Assembly: GCA_949959185.1 (NCBI GenBank) | Contig: CATLIX010000007.1 | Coordinates: 1-64,000 of the forward strand | Length of the DNA stretch: 64,000 nt | Reading direction: 5' to 3' | Source of the DNA: an uncultured Eubacterium sp. | GTDB taxonomy: Bacteria > Bacillota > Clostridia > Lachnospirales > Lachnospiraceae | Part shown: in pieces, positions 43,594 through 52,355 of the stretch | Position numbering within the stretch: position 1 is the stretch's first letter | Layout of the letters: each line of letters opens with the position of its first letter | Position numbers and translations under genes: made by a program | The notes under the pieces: generated by a model | Seen by the model: only the letters and a program-made list of their open reading frames with translations | The model's database searches: none | Told to the model about the DNA's origin: nothing

Positions 43594-44817
43594 TTACTGC
43601 TGCCGGATTGTCCCGTCTTCTCCAACCTGAATTCCATAAGAAATCTCTTCCAGATACCCATACAGCTCCGCCGCCTGCTCTCCGCTCATTTCCTGGGTTT
43701 TCGCGCCTGCCGCATACGCCGGAAAAATCTGCAGGAGCGTTTCATTTTCCGGCGTCACATTAACTTTCAGCAGCATGGTAGACGGAATCTCCTGATTGAA
43801 AATAAAATTTCCAAGACTGTAGACAATGGGCTTTCCATTGTAGTATTCCACCCCCTGCAGCACATGGGGATGGGCTCCGATTACCAGATCCGCTCCGGCG
43901 TCTATATATTCTTCTGCAAGCTGTCTCTGATATTCCTGAGGCGTATTTTCCCGCTCAATCCCCCAGTGAACATACACTGTAAGAAAATCACACTGCTGTT
44001 TCGCCTGGCGGATGGCTTCGCAGAGGAGAGCGCTGTTGTAGGTGCACAGCATCCCCGGCTGCTGATTTTCGATATTCCATTCCGGCACCGGAATCACTCT
44101 GGAAGCCCCCAGAAATCCAAAGGTTTTCCGGCCCGTCTGAACAAAAAAGGGCTTCGAGGCTCGCTCTCTGTCCATGCCCGCGCCCACATATGCAATCTCG
44201 GCCCCGTCCAGCGTCTCAAACGTTTCCTCAAGAGCTTCCGGCCCATAGTCCAGTGCATGGTTGTTGGCAAGGGTCACCCCATGGACTCCCATATCTTTCA
44301 GTATATTTATATAAGAAGGATTTACCCGGAAGGTGAACTGCTTGTCCGGCGCCTGTTCCCCGCCGGTGGAAAAGGGAAATTCTTCGTTTGCCATCACCAC
44401 ATCCCCCTGAGCCATTTCTGACAGCAGCTTTTCTGACAGTACGCCGCTGATTCCCTCCCTGTCGTACTGTTCCAGCACATAGGGACTCAGGTAAATATCT
44501 CCTGCAAAAATCAGCGTGGTTTCCTCCGGAACCTGTACTTCTTCCTCCGGCAGTTGCGACGTTCCGCTTCCATCCTCCTGCACTTCTTCCCCGGTACGGT
44601 TTTTATTTTCCTCTCCCGGCAGTTCTGCAGTCTGGCTTCTGTCTGCTTCGTCTGGCCTGCCGGCCTCCTGCTCCGATATCCGAATCTCATTTTCTTTACG
44701 GGCAGATTCGGCCTTTTCTCCGTAATTTCCCGATTTGTATACCCAGAAACACAGGCCTGCCCCGGTAAGGGTCAGAATGAGCATGGAAATCATGGCTCGT
44801 CGAATACTTTTTTTCAT
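43594..44817 (-). CDS. CapA-family metallophosphatase-like protein
   Basis: The 407-residue protein has an N-terminal membrane anchor (residues 9-27), an acidic Glu/Gln-rich linker to about 110, and the CapA/PgsA-like domain. That domain carries FAGDIYLSPY, NEEFPFST, LANNHALDYG, HWGIE and GAHPHVLQG, metal-binding motifs of the calcineurin-like fold. CapA homologues take part in poly-gamma-glutamate export or cell-wall related hydrolysis, but no capB/capC genes are near. The start at 44817 has GGAGG at the right distance. The longer frame covers the divergent promoter. Confidence 0.85.
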   Translation of the reverse strand: MKKSIRRAMISMLILTLTGAGLCFWVYKSGNYGEKAESARKENEIRISEQEAGRPDEADRSQTAELPGEENKNRTGEEVQEDGSGTSQLPEEEVQVPEETTLIFAGDIYLSPYVLEQYDREGISGVLSEKLLSEMAQGDVVMANEEFPFSTGGEQAPDKQFTFRVNPSYINILKDMGVHGVTLANNHALDYGPEALEETFETLDGAEIAYVGAGMDRERASKPFFVQTGRKTFGFLGASRVIPVPEWNIENQQPGMLCTYNSALLCEAIRQAKQQCDFLTVYVHWGIERENTPQEYQRQLAEEYIDAGADLVIGAHPHVLQGVEYYNGKPIVYSLGNFIFNQEIPSTMLLKVNVTPENETLLQIFPAYAAGAKTQEMSGEQAAELYGYLEEISYGIQVGEDGTIRQQ

Positions 44818-44880
44818 ATACGCACCTCCTTCCACATTTTGGTAGTGCGTGAGCGAATTGCGCAGCAGTAAATTTCCTCT

Positions 44881-44920
44881 CATTGTACCATTGATTTTTG
44901 TACCAATCAATGGTACAATG
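44881..44920. promoter_or_regulatory. Palindromic divergent promoter
   Basis: A perfect 16-base inverted repeat (44881-44896 with 44905-44920) with an 8-base centre gives the same promoter on both strands. TTGATT-17-TACAAT runs right (44891-44896 and 44914-44919). Its mirror image runs left (44905-44910 and 44882-44887). It should serve the CapA gene and the 149-residue gene alike. Confidence 0.7.
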
Positions 44921-44953
44921 AATTGCAAATTGTATAAAGAGGGAGGTTTTCTT

Positions 44954-45403
44954 GTGGCAACATGGCAAATTGTACTGATTGTAATTACCGTTCTTTTGCT
45001 TGCGGCAACCATTACGCTTTACATATTAGGCAAAAAATCACAGAAGAAAAAAGAAGAGCAGGATGCTCAGCTTGCCGCAACGGCACAGACCATATCCATG
45101 CTGGTCATTGATAAAAAACGGATGAAGCTGAAAGACGCCGGTCTTCCCGCCGCGGTACTGGCACAGACTCCAAAGCTGCTGCGGGGTTCCAAACTGCCCG
45201 TGGTAAAAGCAAAAGTAGGACCAAAAATCATGACTTTTATCTGTGAAGGGGAAATTTTTGACAGTATCCCCACCAAAAAAGAAGTAAAAGCTGTGGTAAG
45301 CGGCCTCTATATTACTTCTGTCAAAGGCCTCCGGAGTTCCGGTGAACCGGTAGTAAAGAAAAAGAAATTTCTGGACAGGCTGAAGGAAAAAGCAGCAAAA
45401 TAA
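44954..45403 (+). CDS. 149-residue membrane-anchored protein of unknown function
   Basis: The protein starts with GTG (GGGAGG seven bases upstream) and has one membrane helix at about residues 5-25. A lysine-rich stretch (KKSQKKKEEQ) and a cytoplasmic domain of some 110 residues follow, ending with KKKKFLDRLKEKAAK. I do not recognise a family. It shares a palindromic promoter with the CapA-family gene, so the two may be expressed in balance. It ends in a strong terminator at 45414-45450. Confidence 0.65.
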   Translation: MATWQIVLIVITVLLLAATITLYILGKKSQKKKEEQDAQLAATAQTISMLVIDKKRMKLKDAGLPAAVLAQTPKLLRGSKLPVVKAKVGPKIMTFICEGEIFDSIPTKKEVKAVVSGLYITSVKGLRSSGEPVVKKKKFLDRLKEKAAK

Positions 45404-45413
45404 TTACATGCGG

Positions 45414-45450
45414 AAAAGGGCTCTTTTGCAACAGCCCTTTTCCTTTTTTT
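45414..45450 (+). terminator. Terminator of the 149-residue gene
   Basis: A 9-base stem (AAAAGGGCT at 45414-45422 with 45433-45441) is followed by a run of seven T (45444-45450). Confidence 0.85.
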
Positions 45451-45460
45451 CCCGCAATGG

Positions 45461-46411
45461 CTATTCCTCTTTTGCCAGTTCTTCCGCGCATACTGCGTCT
45501 GTGATTAAATTATTAATGTAGCGTCCGCGGATGGCGCCCCGAATAGCTGCAATTTTCTCAGTTCCTCCCGCTATACCAATGGAATGAGGTACTTTTTGCA
45601 GCCTGCTGATTTCAATTCCCACTACATTATTATCATTCCGATAGCTGGCCATATCGCCGGATTCATCAAAAAACTGCATACAGATATCGCCCGCTACATT
45701 TCTTTCTTTCAAAGATTCAATCTCATTTTCCTCGAAATACCCTGTGGCTTTTATGGCCGAATTTTCATTGGGATAGCCAATCCCCACAATGGCCACGTCC
45801 ATACGCTCCGCCATACGAATCGTAGTGCTCAGACTGGCTTCCCGTAACAGTTCCGTCCGGATTTTGGGATTGGACACTCTGGCCGGCGCATGGAAGGGAA
45901 TAAATTTCCCATCGTAAATCCGGGCCAGTTTCTCCGCAAGGCTGTTGGAATGAAGTTCGGTCCGAAGCCGCCCCATCCCTCCAATCAGAGGAACAAACGT
46001 TACATTCCTGGCAGCAGGCCTTGTAACCTGCGATACCACCCGGTAAAGGGTGGAACCCATGGAAACTCCCACAATATTCTCGTCCTTAATCACCTGTTCC
46101 AGATACCGCCCCGCCACGGTTCCAAGAGCACTTTTCCTCTCTTCTTCCCCGGAAGGAGCATCCGCAACAAGAACCCGGTTCAGATGATACTTCTCCTCCA
46201 GTTTCCGCTCCAGTTCCCAGTACTTAATTGCGTCCAGACCGGAAATATCAATCTGAACCACCCCCTGTTCTCTGGCTGAGGAAAGAATCCTGGAAACCGT
46301 AGGCCGGGAAAAATTCAGTATTTTTGCAATTTGCTGCTGACTGACATTCTGATTATAATACATATCACAAATCTTAATCATCAGACGCACATCATCTATT
46401 ACTTTCTTCAC
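45461..46411 (-). CDS. SorC-family sugar-responsive regulator
   Basis: The 316-residue protein has an N-terminal HTH (VSQQQIAKILNFSRPTVSRIL) and the SorC effector domain with VGVSMGSTLY, VPLIGGMG and GIAGGTEKIAAIRGA. This fold is related to sugar-phosphate isomerases and binds phosphorylated sugars. The start is set at a GTG (46411) with AAGGTGG upstream. A GTG 15 codons earlier has no site. It lies downstream of the polyol-type operon, separated by a terminator and a repeat region. It may sense a phosphorylated intermediate of that pathway. Confidence 0.75.
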   Translation of the reverse strand: MKKVIDDVRLMIKICDMYYNQNVSQQQIAKILNFSRPTVSRILSSAREQGVVQIDISGLDAIKYWELERKLEEKYHLNRVLVADAPSGEEERKSALGTVAGRYLEQVIKDENIVGVSMGSTLYRVVSQVTRPAARNVTFVPLIGGMGRLRTELHSNSLAEKLARIYDGKFIPFHAPARVSNPKIRTELLREASLSTTIRMAERMDVAIVGIGYPNENSAIKATGYFEENEIESLKERNVAGDICMQFFDESGDMASYRNDNNVVGIEISRLQKVPHSIGIAGGTEKIAAIRGAIRGRYINNLITDAVCAEELAKEE

Positions 46412-46522
46412 ATCTGCCACCTTAATCTTTATCACAATACACTTTTCGTTTCTCACCGATTAAAGGTAACACAACTTCCCGGCTCTGTCCAGAACAAAAT
46501 GAGCAGGCCCTGCGCATCTTAC

Positions 46523-46761
46523 TTTTATCTTACAGAAAGATACTTTCACTCTTTAGCGTGACAAGGTTTTTCCTGTAAGAGAACAAAGCGGACAGGTCCG
46601 CAGGGGCTCCCTGAATCCCTCAATCATGAGGGACCTGGACGGTTTGCTGCGCCGAGCACAATTGCGAAGCAATATTTTCCTCCTGTGCGAGTGCGCATAT
46701 TATTTTTTATCTTACAGGAAGACACTTTCACTCTTTAGCGTGACAAGGTCTTTCCTGTAAG
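46523..46761. repeat. Intergenic element bounded by two 57-base palindromic repeats
   Basis: The blocks 46523-46579 and 46705-46761 match at 54 of 57 positions, in direct orientation. Each is itself a long imperfect palindrome (CTTACAGGAA...TTCCTGTAAG outside, TTTCAC...GTGA inside). Between them are further short hairpins, including GCGGAC-AG-GTCCGC and ATTGC-GAA-GCAAT, and no reading frame. The element fills the upstream region of the SorC gene. It could be a small non-autonomous mobile repeat or a regulatory array. Confidence 0.6.
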
Positions 46762-46763
46762 GT

Positions 46764-46800
46764 AAAAAACTGCCCCGGAACCATCATGGCTCCGGGGCAG
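46764..46800 (-). terminator. Terminator of the polyol-type operon
   Basis: A perfect 10-base stem (CTGCCCCGGA at 46770-46779 with 46791-46800) is followed by six T on the minus strand, just after the membrane protein gene that ends at 46823. Confidence 0.85.
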
Positions 46801-46822
46801 CGGCGTGTTGGGGAACACTTAT

Positions 46823-47731
46823 TTATACGGGAAAGCATGCGTTCACTACAAATGTAAGAATGAAAATAGCACATGCCGGACCGTCAATATGGGAATCTTC
46901 TCCGCTGTTAATCAGCTTGCCTTCCATATCACAGATAAGAGCGGAAACGGTACCGAATACAACGCTCATGAACAGAGCAAAATAAAGATTTCCTGTGCTG
47001 GCATAAGACTGCACTGCCGCCTCAGCCGCAATAATCACAATATGATGGCATCCATAATATGCGTGTCCCATGGTGGCAAACACAAGACCGATGGCCGCAA
47101 TACCAAAAATCATCTGGGGATAACATCCGCCAAAGGCCTCTACCGGAAATCCGGCTGAAACAGCGGCAACGAAAAGTCCTCCTACCATAATGCTGTAACC
47201 TATTCCGATTACAATCGTTGCAGATAATGCTTTGCCTTTGCTTATTGTTTCCGTTCCTGTCCTCAGTTTGCCTCCGAACACAAGGCGGACCAGGATTGCG
47301 GACAGGAAAACGGTAATTCCAGGCGCGTCCGTAATCAGACGGTTGGAGATGGTTCCTGCAAAAAGATTTGCAACTACCAGTTCTTTAAAGAGACATCCGA
47401 TTACGCCGAATACTCCGCCCACCAGCAGTACACTGGCGTCATTTAATCCGGCCAGCGGAGTTGTAATATCCGCTCCGTTTTCCAGAATCCCTTTTTTCCT
47501 GGCGAATGCGGAGCCTGCTACCGCCCCGGCAAATGCGATATGGGGGCCGAAAAACGGTCCGAATGCGAAATAATTCAACAAAAGGTCAGATGCTTCCCCT
47601 GCACCGCACATCCCGGCTGCAGAACCCAAAATGGAAAATACACCTGTCAGAATAAACGCCGGCACACCTCCGATGGCCGCTGCAAATACACCTCCGCCAA
47701 AAGCGGCAATTACATATAAAATACTAATCAT
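46823..47731 (-). CDS. Multi-span membrane protein, possible solute carrier
   Basis: The 302-residue protein has about eight glycine-rich hydrophobic segments (GGGVFAAAIGGVPAF start, LLVGGVFGVIG, GIGYSIMVGGLFVA). No ABC, PTS or MFS signature is visible. It is the last gene of the operon with kinase, isomerase, epimerase and transketolase genes. A role in uptake of the operon's substrate is plausible by position only. I do not recognise a characterised family. Confidence 0.6.
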   Translation of the reverse strand: MISILYVIAAFGGGVFAAAIGGVPAFILTGVFSILGSAAGMCGAGEASDLLLNYFAFGPFFGPHIAFAGAVAGSAFARKKGILENGADITTPLAGLNDASVLLVGGVFGVIGCLFKELVVANLFAGTISNRLITDAPGITVFLSAILVRLVFGGKLRTGTETISKGKALSATIVIGIGYSIMVGGLFVAAVSAGFPVEAFGGCYPQMIFGIAAIGLVFATMGHAYYGCHHIVIIAAEAAVQSYASTGNLYFALFMSVVFGTVSALICDMEGKLINSGEDSHIDGPACAIFILTFVVNACFPV

Positions 47732-47765
47732 ACTTTTACCTCCTCTTTTGCATACACTTTTCCCA

Positions 47766-48416
47766 CTACATTGCGTTTCTGAGTTTTCTTACATTTTCTG
47801 AAATATTTCCTTCGAATATGGAGGAGCCGGCCACAAAAGTATCTGCTCCGCATTCTGCAATACTTCCGATGTTTAAGGGATTTACACCCCCGTCCACTTC
47901 CACTCTGACCGGCAGCCCTTCTTCTTCAATCATGTTCCGCAGCATACGGATTTTCCGGTCGCAACAGGTTATATATTTCTGTCCCCCGTATCCGGGATTC
48001 ACTGTCATCTGCAGCACCATGTCCAGATCAGAAAGCAGATACCTGACGGTTTCCGGGGATGTTGCAGGATTCAGCGCCACCGCAGCCTTTTTTCCGCAGG
48101 CGCGAATCTGCTGAACAACCCGATGCAGATGCACACAGGCCTCCGCGTGAACACAGATGATATCCGCTCCCGCCGCTGCAAATTTTTCGATATGCCGCCC
48201 TGGTTCTTCTACCATCAGATGTACGTCGAATACCGCGTCTGTCAGAGACCGCAGAGACGTCACCACAGGAAGCCCAAAAGAAATCTCCGGTACGAACCTG
48301 CCGTCCATAACATCAATATGTATATAGTCCACCCCCGCTTTTACTGCTTCCAGAACGTCTTTTCCAAGTTCCGCAAAATCTGCGGACAGCACAGACGCCG
48401 CCAACACCTTTTTCAC
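47766..48416 (-). CDS. rpe: Ribulose-phosphate 3-epimerase
   Basis: The 216-residue TIM-barrel protein has the Rpe motifs ASVLSADF, HIDVMDGRFVPEISFG, DVHLMVEEP, VNPGYGGQKY and VDGGVN. It interconverts ribulose 5-phosphate and xylulose 5-phosphate. The start is GTG with GGGAGG upstream. Within this operon it links pentulose phosphate products to the split transketolase. One unusual point is VHAEAC in place of the more common FHxE segment. Confidence 0.9.
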   Translation of the reverse strand: MKKVLAASVLSADFAELGKDVLEAVKAGVDYIHIDVMDGRFVPEISFGLPVVTSLRSLTDAVFDVHLMVEEPGRHIEKFAAAGADIICVHAEACVHLHRVVQQIRACGKKAAVALNPATSPETVRYLLSDLDMVLQMTVNPGYGGQKYITCCDRKIRMLRNMIEEEGLPVRVEVDGGVNPLNIGSIAECGADTFVAGSSIFEGNISENVRKLRNAM

Positions 48417-48459
48417 AATTGTTTCCTCCCTGTGGTTTTCCTGATTTCACCGTTACATT

Positions 48460-48906
48460 TCAGCCTTCTATATCATGAATCATACCGACTCTTTTTTCAT
48501 GGCGTCCATTTCCTTCATATTCTGCTTCCAGCCATGCGGTTACAATGGCCTTTGCTGTTTCCGCCCCCACAATCCGGGCTCCAAACGCAATGATATTCGT
48601 ATTGTTATGTTCTTTGGTAAGCCTTGCTGTCACCGGCTCGCTGCAGACGACAGCCCTTACCCCTTTTACCTTGTTTGCGGCAATGGAAATCCCTGCTCCG
48701 GTTCCGCAGATAAGTACGCCGGCGTCCACCTCTCCTTCTGCCACTGCCCTGCCGACACGTGCTCCGTAGACAGGATAGTCGCAGCTTTCTGTGGTATCTG
48801 TTCCGTAATTGATAACCCTGCAGCCCTTTTCCTCCAGAAATTTCTGAATTTCCTGCTTCAGCTCCACTGCTGCATGATCATTCCCGATACCGATTACCTT
48901 TGCCAT
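48460..48906 (-). CDS. rpiB: RpiB/LacAB-family sugar-phosphate isomerase
   Basis: The 148-residue protein has GNDHAAVELK (the His of the SDHAG-type motif kept), the cysteine motif LICGTGAGISIAANK, and the NIIAFGARIVG segment. RpiB converts ribose 5-phosphate to ribulose 5-phosphate, and family members also act on allose-, galactose- or tetrose-phosphates. The start at 48906 has AAAGGAG upstream. It is the first of two RpiB-type genes in the operon. Confidence 0.85.
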   Translation of the reverse strand: MAKVIGIGNDHAAVELKQEIQKFLEEKGCRVINYGTDTTESCDYPVYGARVGRAVAEGEVDAGVLICGTGAGISIAANKVKGVRAVVCSEPVTARLTKEHNNTNIIAFGARIVGAETAKAIVTAWLEAEYEGNGRHEKRVGMIHDIEG

Positions 48907-48919
48907 GTTCCTGCTCCTT

Positions 48920-50482
48920 TCACCCTGCCTGCGCAAGACTGTTATGTTCCACGGTCTTATGAACCACAGTTTTCATCTGAGGCCAGGTCTCCATGTAACG
49001 TTCCATATAGAACTGGTATTCTTTATGGGCTTCCTCATTGGGAATATATTTCCGGTCAATACGCACCATCTTTTCTGCAGCTTCCTCAAAATCTTTGAAG
49101 ATTCCTGCTCCTACCCCTGCAATCATACAGTCTCCCAGACAGCCTGCACTCTGATTTTCCACGGTAGTATACATGGGAACTCCGATAATATCCGCATGCA
49201 TCTGCATCCAGAAAGGAGATGTTGCCAGACCGCCGCAGGCATAAATTTCATTCACCTCGTATCCCGCGTTTTTCATGCTGACAATACAGTGGTTTGCACC
49301 ATAGGCAACTCCCTCAAACACGGCTCTCGCCATATGAGCTGTCGTTGTTCCAATGGACAGTCCCCAGAACATGCCTCTCGCTTTGGAATCGGAATAAGGG
49401 GCGCGGTTCCCCTGAAAATAATCCATCATCACCAGTCCTTCGCTTCCGATTGGAACTTCCGATGCTTTTTCAGAAATCAGGTCATAAATATTCATCTCTC
49501 TGTTTATTGCTTCTTCCATCCAGGAACCTGGAAGCAGGTTATTCCGGAACCAGGTCAGAATGGAGCCTGCCGCTGTCTGACCGCCTTCCAGAAGGCTGGT
49601 TCCCTCATACATACAGTTGGGATACGTCCCGTTCACACCTGCTTCATGAAAATCTTCCGGAGAAAGCCCCAGCAGACAGGTGGACGTTCCGCCAATCAGC
49701 GTCATGCCATTCGGTTTTACACCGCCCACGCCAAACATACATGCGTTGCAGTCTGCCGTTCCCTGTACCACAATTGTTTTTTCGCTCAGGCCAAACTCTC
49801 TGGCAGCCTCCGGGCTGACCGGCCCGATGACCTCGCCCACACGAAGGATTTCTTCCGGGAATTTTTCCACCATGTCATCCAGGCCGCAGGCATGATAGAA
49901 GTCCAGCGGATATCCTCCGTTGGCGTCATCATAATGCCAGCGGAATGCGGCAATAGACATGCAGACCGTTTTTTTGCCTGTCAGCTTCCAGTTCATCCAG
50001 TCTTCAAACTCAAACAGCGTTTTGGTTTTCGCCCAGTTTTCCGGTTCATGCTTTTTCATCCACATGCATTTTGGAACCATAATATCCGCCCGGCTGTTAG
50101 GCTTGTAAAATCTTGTGGCCGCATATTTATCTCCCAGCCTGTCAATTTCCGCCGCTTCTTCCGTAGCGCGGACATCCATCCACAGAATCGGAGTGCGCAC
50201 CGTTTCGTCGTTCTCATCCAGAAAAACAATGGTATTGGTTGTGGCGTCACAGGTCAGTGCGACAATATCCTCCACATCCACGCCGGCTTTTTTGATACAT
50301 TCCGGTATGGCCTTTTTGAGGGCCTCCCACCAGCCCCTGTCGTCCTGCTCTGCCCATCCGTTTCTCGGATAGGTGGTAGCATACTCCTGAATATCATAGG
50401 CCCGGTTCTGGCCTCTCAGATCAAACAGCGCCACCCGCACGCTTCCTGTTCCTGCATCAATCCCCATTAAATATTTTGCCAT
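48920..50482 (-). CDS. FGGY-family carbohydrate kinase
   Basis: The 520-residue protein has the ATP- and sugar-binding signatures of the family: GIDAGTGSVRVALFD at the N-terminus, GGTSTCLLG, the QGNRAPYSDSKARG segment and the C-terminal CGGLATSPFWMQM. FGGY kinases phosphorylate pentuloses, polyols or glycerol. It differs from the AraB-like kinase in the same operon (55747-57417), so two kinases with different substrates or enantiomers are likely. Its substrate is not fixed by sequence. Alternatives are xylulose, ribitol or a tetritol. Confidence 0.85.
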   Translation of the reverse strand: MAKYLMGIDAGTGSVRVALFDLRGQNRAYDIQEYATTYPRNGWAEQDDRGWWEALKKAIPECIKKAGVDVEDIVALTCDATTNTIVFLDENDETVRTPILWMDVRATEEAAEIDRLGDKYAATRFYKPNSRADIMVPKCMWMKKHEPENWAKTKTLFEFEDWMNWKLTGKKTVCMSIAAFRWHYDDANGGYPLDFYHACGLDDMVEKFPEEILRVGEVIGPVSPEAAREFGLSEKTIVVQGTADCNACMFGVGGVKPNGMTLIGGTSTCLLGLSPEDFHEAGVNGTYPNCMYEGTSLLEGGQTAAGSILTWFRNNLLPGSWMEEAINREMNIYDLISEKASEVPIGSEGLVMMDYFQGNRAPYSDSKARGMFWGLSIGTTTAHMARAVFEGVAYGANHCIVSMKNAGYEVNEIYACGGLATSPFWMQMHADIIGVPMYTTVENQSAGCLGDCMIAGVGAGIFKDFEEAAEKMVRIDRKYIPNEEAHKEYQFYMERYMETWPQMKTVVHKTVEHNSLAQAG

Positions 50483-50518
50483 TTCCTTTCTCCTTTCGCT
50501 TTTGCACCTCTATATAAA

Positions 50519-50573
50519 GGCCTGCTGTCCGGCAGGCCCTGTGGCCTTCTCTGCCGTGAAAGTCAGCAGCTTT
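50519..50573 (-). other. Two intercistronic hairpins between transketolase and kinase genes
   Basis: Just after the tktC stop there is a GTGAAAG/CTTTCAC hairpin (50556-50576). Then comes a GGCCTGC/GCAGGCC hairpin (50519-50538) followed by TTTATA. The first is very similar to one at 15453-15473. They probably attenuate or process the long operon mRNA. Confidence 0.5.
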
Positions 50574-51511
50574 CACAGTATGGTTTTTATTTCTCTGTAA
50601 ATCCCCTTACCATCCAGTCCGTATTTTTCAATCAGCTTCGCCGCCGGGCCGGATTCCCCATATACATCGTTGATACCAATCCGCTTTATTTTTGCCGGAT
50701 GTTTTTCGCTCAGCACTTCGCACACTGCCCCTCCAAGGCCTCCAATGACTGAGTGCTCTTCCACAGTGACAATTTTTCCGGTTTCTTCTGCCGCCCGAAT
50801 CAGAATTTCTTCATCCAGAGGCTTGATGGTATGTATATTAATAACTCTTACAGAAATGCCTTCTGCTGCAAGAAGGTCTGCCGCATCCAGTGCGGAACTT
50901 ACACAGAGTCCGGTCGCTACAATCGTCAAATCCGTACCCTCCCGCAGAATCACTCCTTTTCCAATTTCAAATCTGTAATCGGGGTTATCATTAATCACCG
51001 GAACAGCAAGCCGTCCGAATCTCAGATACACCGGGCCTTCCAGTTCATAAGCCGCTTTCACTGCCGCTTTTGCTTCCACATCGTCCGCCGGACTGATAAT
51101 GGTCATTCCGGGAATGGTCCGCATCAGGGCAATGTCTTCGTTGCACTGATGGGTAGCCCCGTCTTCTCCCACGGAAATTCCTGCATGGGTAGCTCCGATT
51201 TTTACATTCAGATGGGGATAACCAATGGAATTACGTATCTGTTCAAAGGCCCGTCCTGCAGCAAACATGGCAAAACTGCTGGCAAAGGGTACCATTCCTG
51301 CCGCGGCGATTCCTGCCGCCACGCCCATCAGATTGGATTCTGCAATTCCGCAGTCGAAAAAACGTTCCGGAAAGGCCTTTTTAAATGTCCCTGTTTTTGT
51401 AGCGGCTGCAAGGTCCGCATCCAGAACCACCACATCCTCATGCTCTCTGCCCAGTTCCACAAGGGCTTCCCCATAACTGACCCTGGTGGCAATCTTCTTT
51501 ACTTCTGACAT
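50573..51511 (-). CDS. Transketolase, C-terminal (pyrimidine-binding) subunit
   Basis: The 312-residue protein corresponds to the second half of transketolase, with FDCGIAESNLMGVAAGIAAAG, HAGISVGEDGATHQ and the C-terminal VEEHSVIGGLGGAV. It pairs with the N-terminal subunit encoded directly upstream, and the genes overlap by 13 bases. Split transketolases are common in Clostridia. Together they move two-carbon units between pentose and hexose or triose phosphates with thiamine diphosphate. Confidence 0.9.
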   Translation of the reverse strand: MSEVKKIATRVSYGEALVELGREHEDVVVLDADLAAATKTGTFKKAFPERFFDCGIAESNLMGVAAGIAAAGMVPFASSFAMFAAGRAFEQIRNSIGYPHLNVKIGATHAGISVGEDGATHQCNEDIALMRTIPGMTIISPADDVEAKAAVKAAYELEGPVYLRFGRLAVPVINDNPDYRFEIGKGVILREGTDLTIVATGLCVSSALDAADLLAAEGISVRVINIHTIKPLDEEILIRAAEETGKIVTVEEHSVIGGLGGAVCEVLSEKHPAKIKRIGINDVYGESGPAAKLIEKYGLDGKGIYREIKTIL

Positions 51512-52338
51512 AATGCTTCCCCCGCTTTCTTCAGTTCTTCCATGGCTGTCTCATACTGCCCGTCATCTGGCGCAGTTCCGTGCCAGGACACCTGGTTTTC
51601 CATAAAAGAAACGCCTTTGCCCTTTATGGTTCTGGCTATGATAGCAGTGGGAACGCCTCTGGTCTCCCTGGCTTCCCGAAAAGCTGCCTCAAGCTGCGCA
51701 AAATCATTTCCATCTGCCACATTAATCACATGAAACTGAAAAGATTCAAATTTTTTATCTATGGGATATGGTGAATTTACTTCTTCCACAGGCCCGTCAA
51801 TCTGGAGTCCGTTGTTGTCCACAATTACCACCAGATTATCCAGTTTTTTGGCAGCGGCAAACATGGCTGCTTCCCATACCTGACCTTCTTCCAGTTCACC
51901 GTCTCCCAGAAGGGTATATACCCGGTAAGACTTTTTCTGCAGCTTTCCGGCAAGAGCCATGCCGCAGGCTGCGGAAATCCCCTGTCCCAGAGAGCCGCTG
52001 GACATGTCAATGCCGGGCGTATGCTGTCTGCAGGGATGTCCCTGCAAATGAGAACCAATCTGACGCAGTGTCAGAAGGTCTTCTACCGGAAAATACCCTT
52101 TCTGTGCCAGTGCTGCGTAGAGTCCCGGCGCCGTATGGCCTTTTGACAGGACAAAGCGATCCCGTTCCGGGTCTTTGGGACATTCCGGATTCACATTCAT
52201 TTCCGCAAAATACAGATATGTAAAAATCTCTGCGGCAGACAGGGAGCCGCCCGGATGTCCCGCCTTTGCTGCATGAACGCTCTCGATAATGCCTTTTCTC
52301 ACTTCGTTTGCCATTTTCTGAAGTTCTAATCTGTTCAT
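51499..52338 (-). CDS. Transketolase, N-terminal (thiamine diphosphate-binding) subunit
   Basis: The 279-residue protein has HAAKAGHPGGSLSAAEI, the ThDP motif GDGELEEGQVWEA with downstream NN, and SKGHTAPGLYAAL. It forms the active heteromer with the following C-terminal subunit. The start at 52338 has AGGAGG upstream. It belongs to the pentose phosphate set of the operon. Confidence 0.9.
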   Translation of the reverse strand: MNRLELQKMANEVRKGIIESVHAAKAGHPGGSLSAAEIFTYLYFAEMNVNPECPKDPERDRFVLSKGHTAPGLYAALAQKGYFPVEDLLTLRQIGSHLQGHPCRQHTPGIDMSSGSLGQGISAACGMALAGKLQKKSYRVYTLLGDGELEEGQVWEAAMFAAAKKLDNLVVIVDNNGLQIDGPVEEVNSPYPIDKKFESFQFHVINVADGNDFAQLEAAFREARETRGVPTAIIARTIKGKGVSFMENQVSWHGTAPDDGQYETAMEELKKAGEALCQK

Positions 52339-52355
52339 ACCATCCTCCTGCACGC

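Noticed and set aside
43369-44421. 350-residue plus-strand frame
   Set aside because: It is antisense to the GNAT and CapA-family genes and has no start signal.
48905-50470. 521-residue open frame on the plus strand
   Set aside because: It lies fully opposite the FGGY kinase gene, which has clear family motifs and a good ribosome-binding site.
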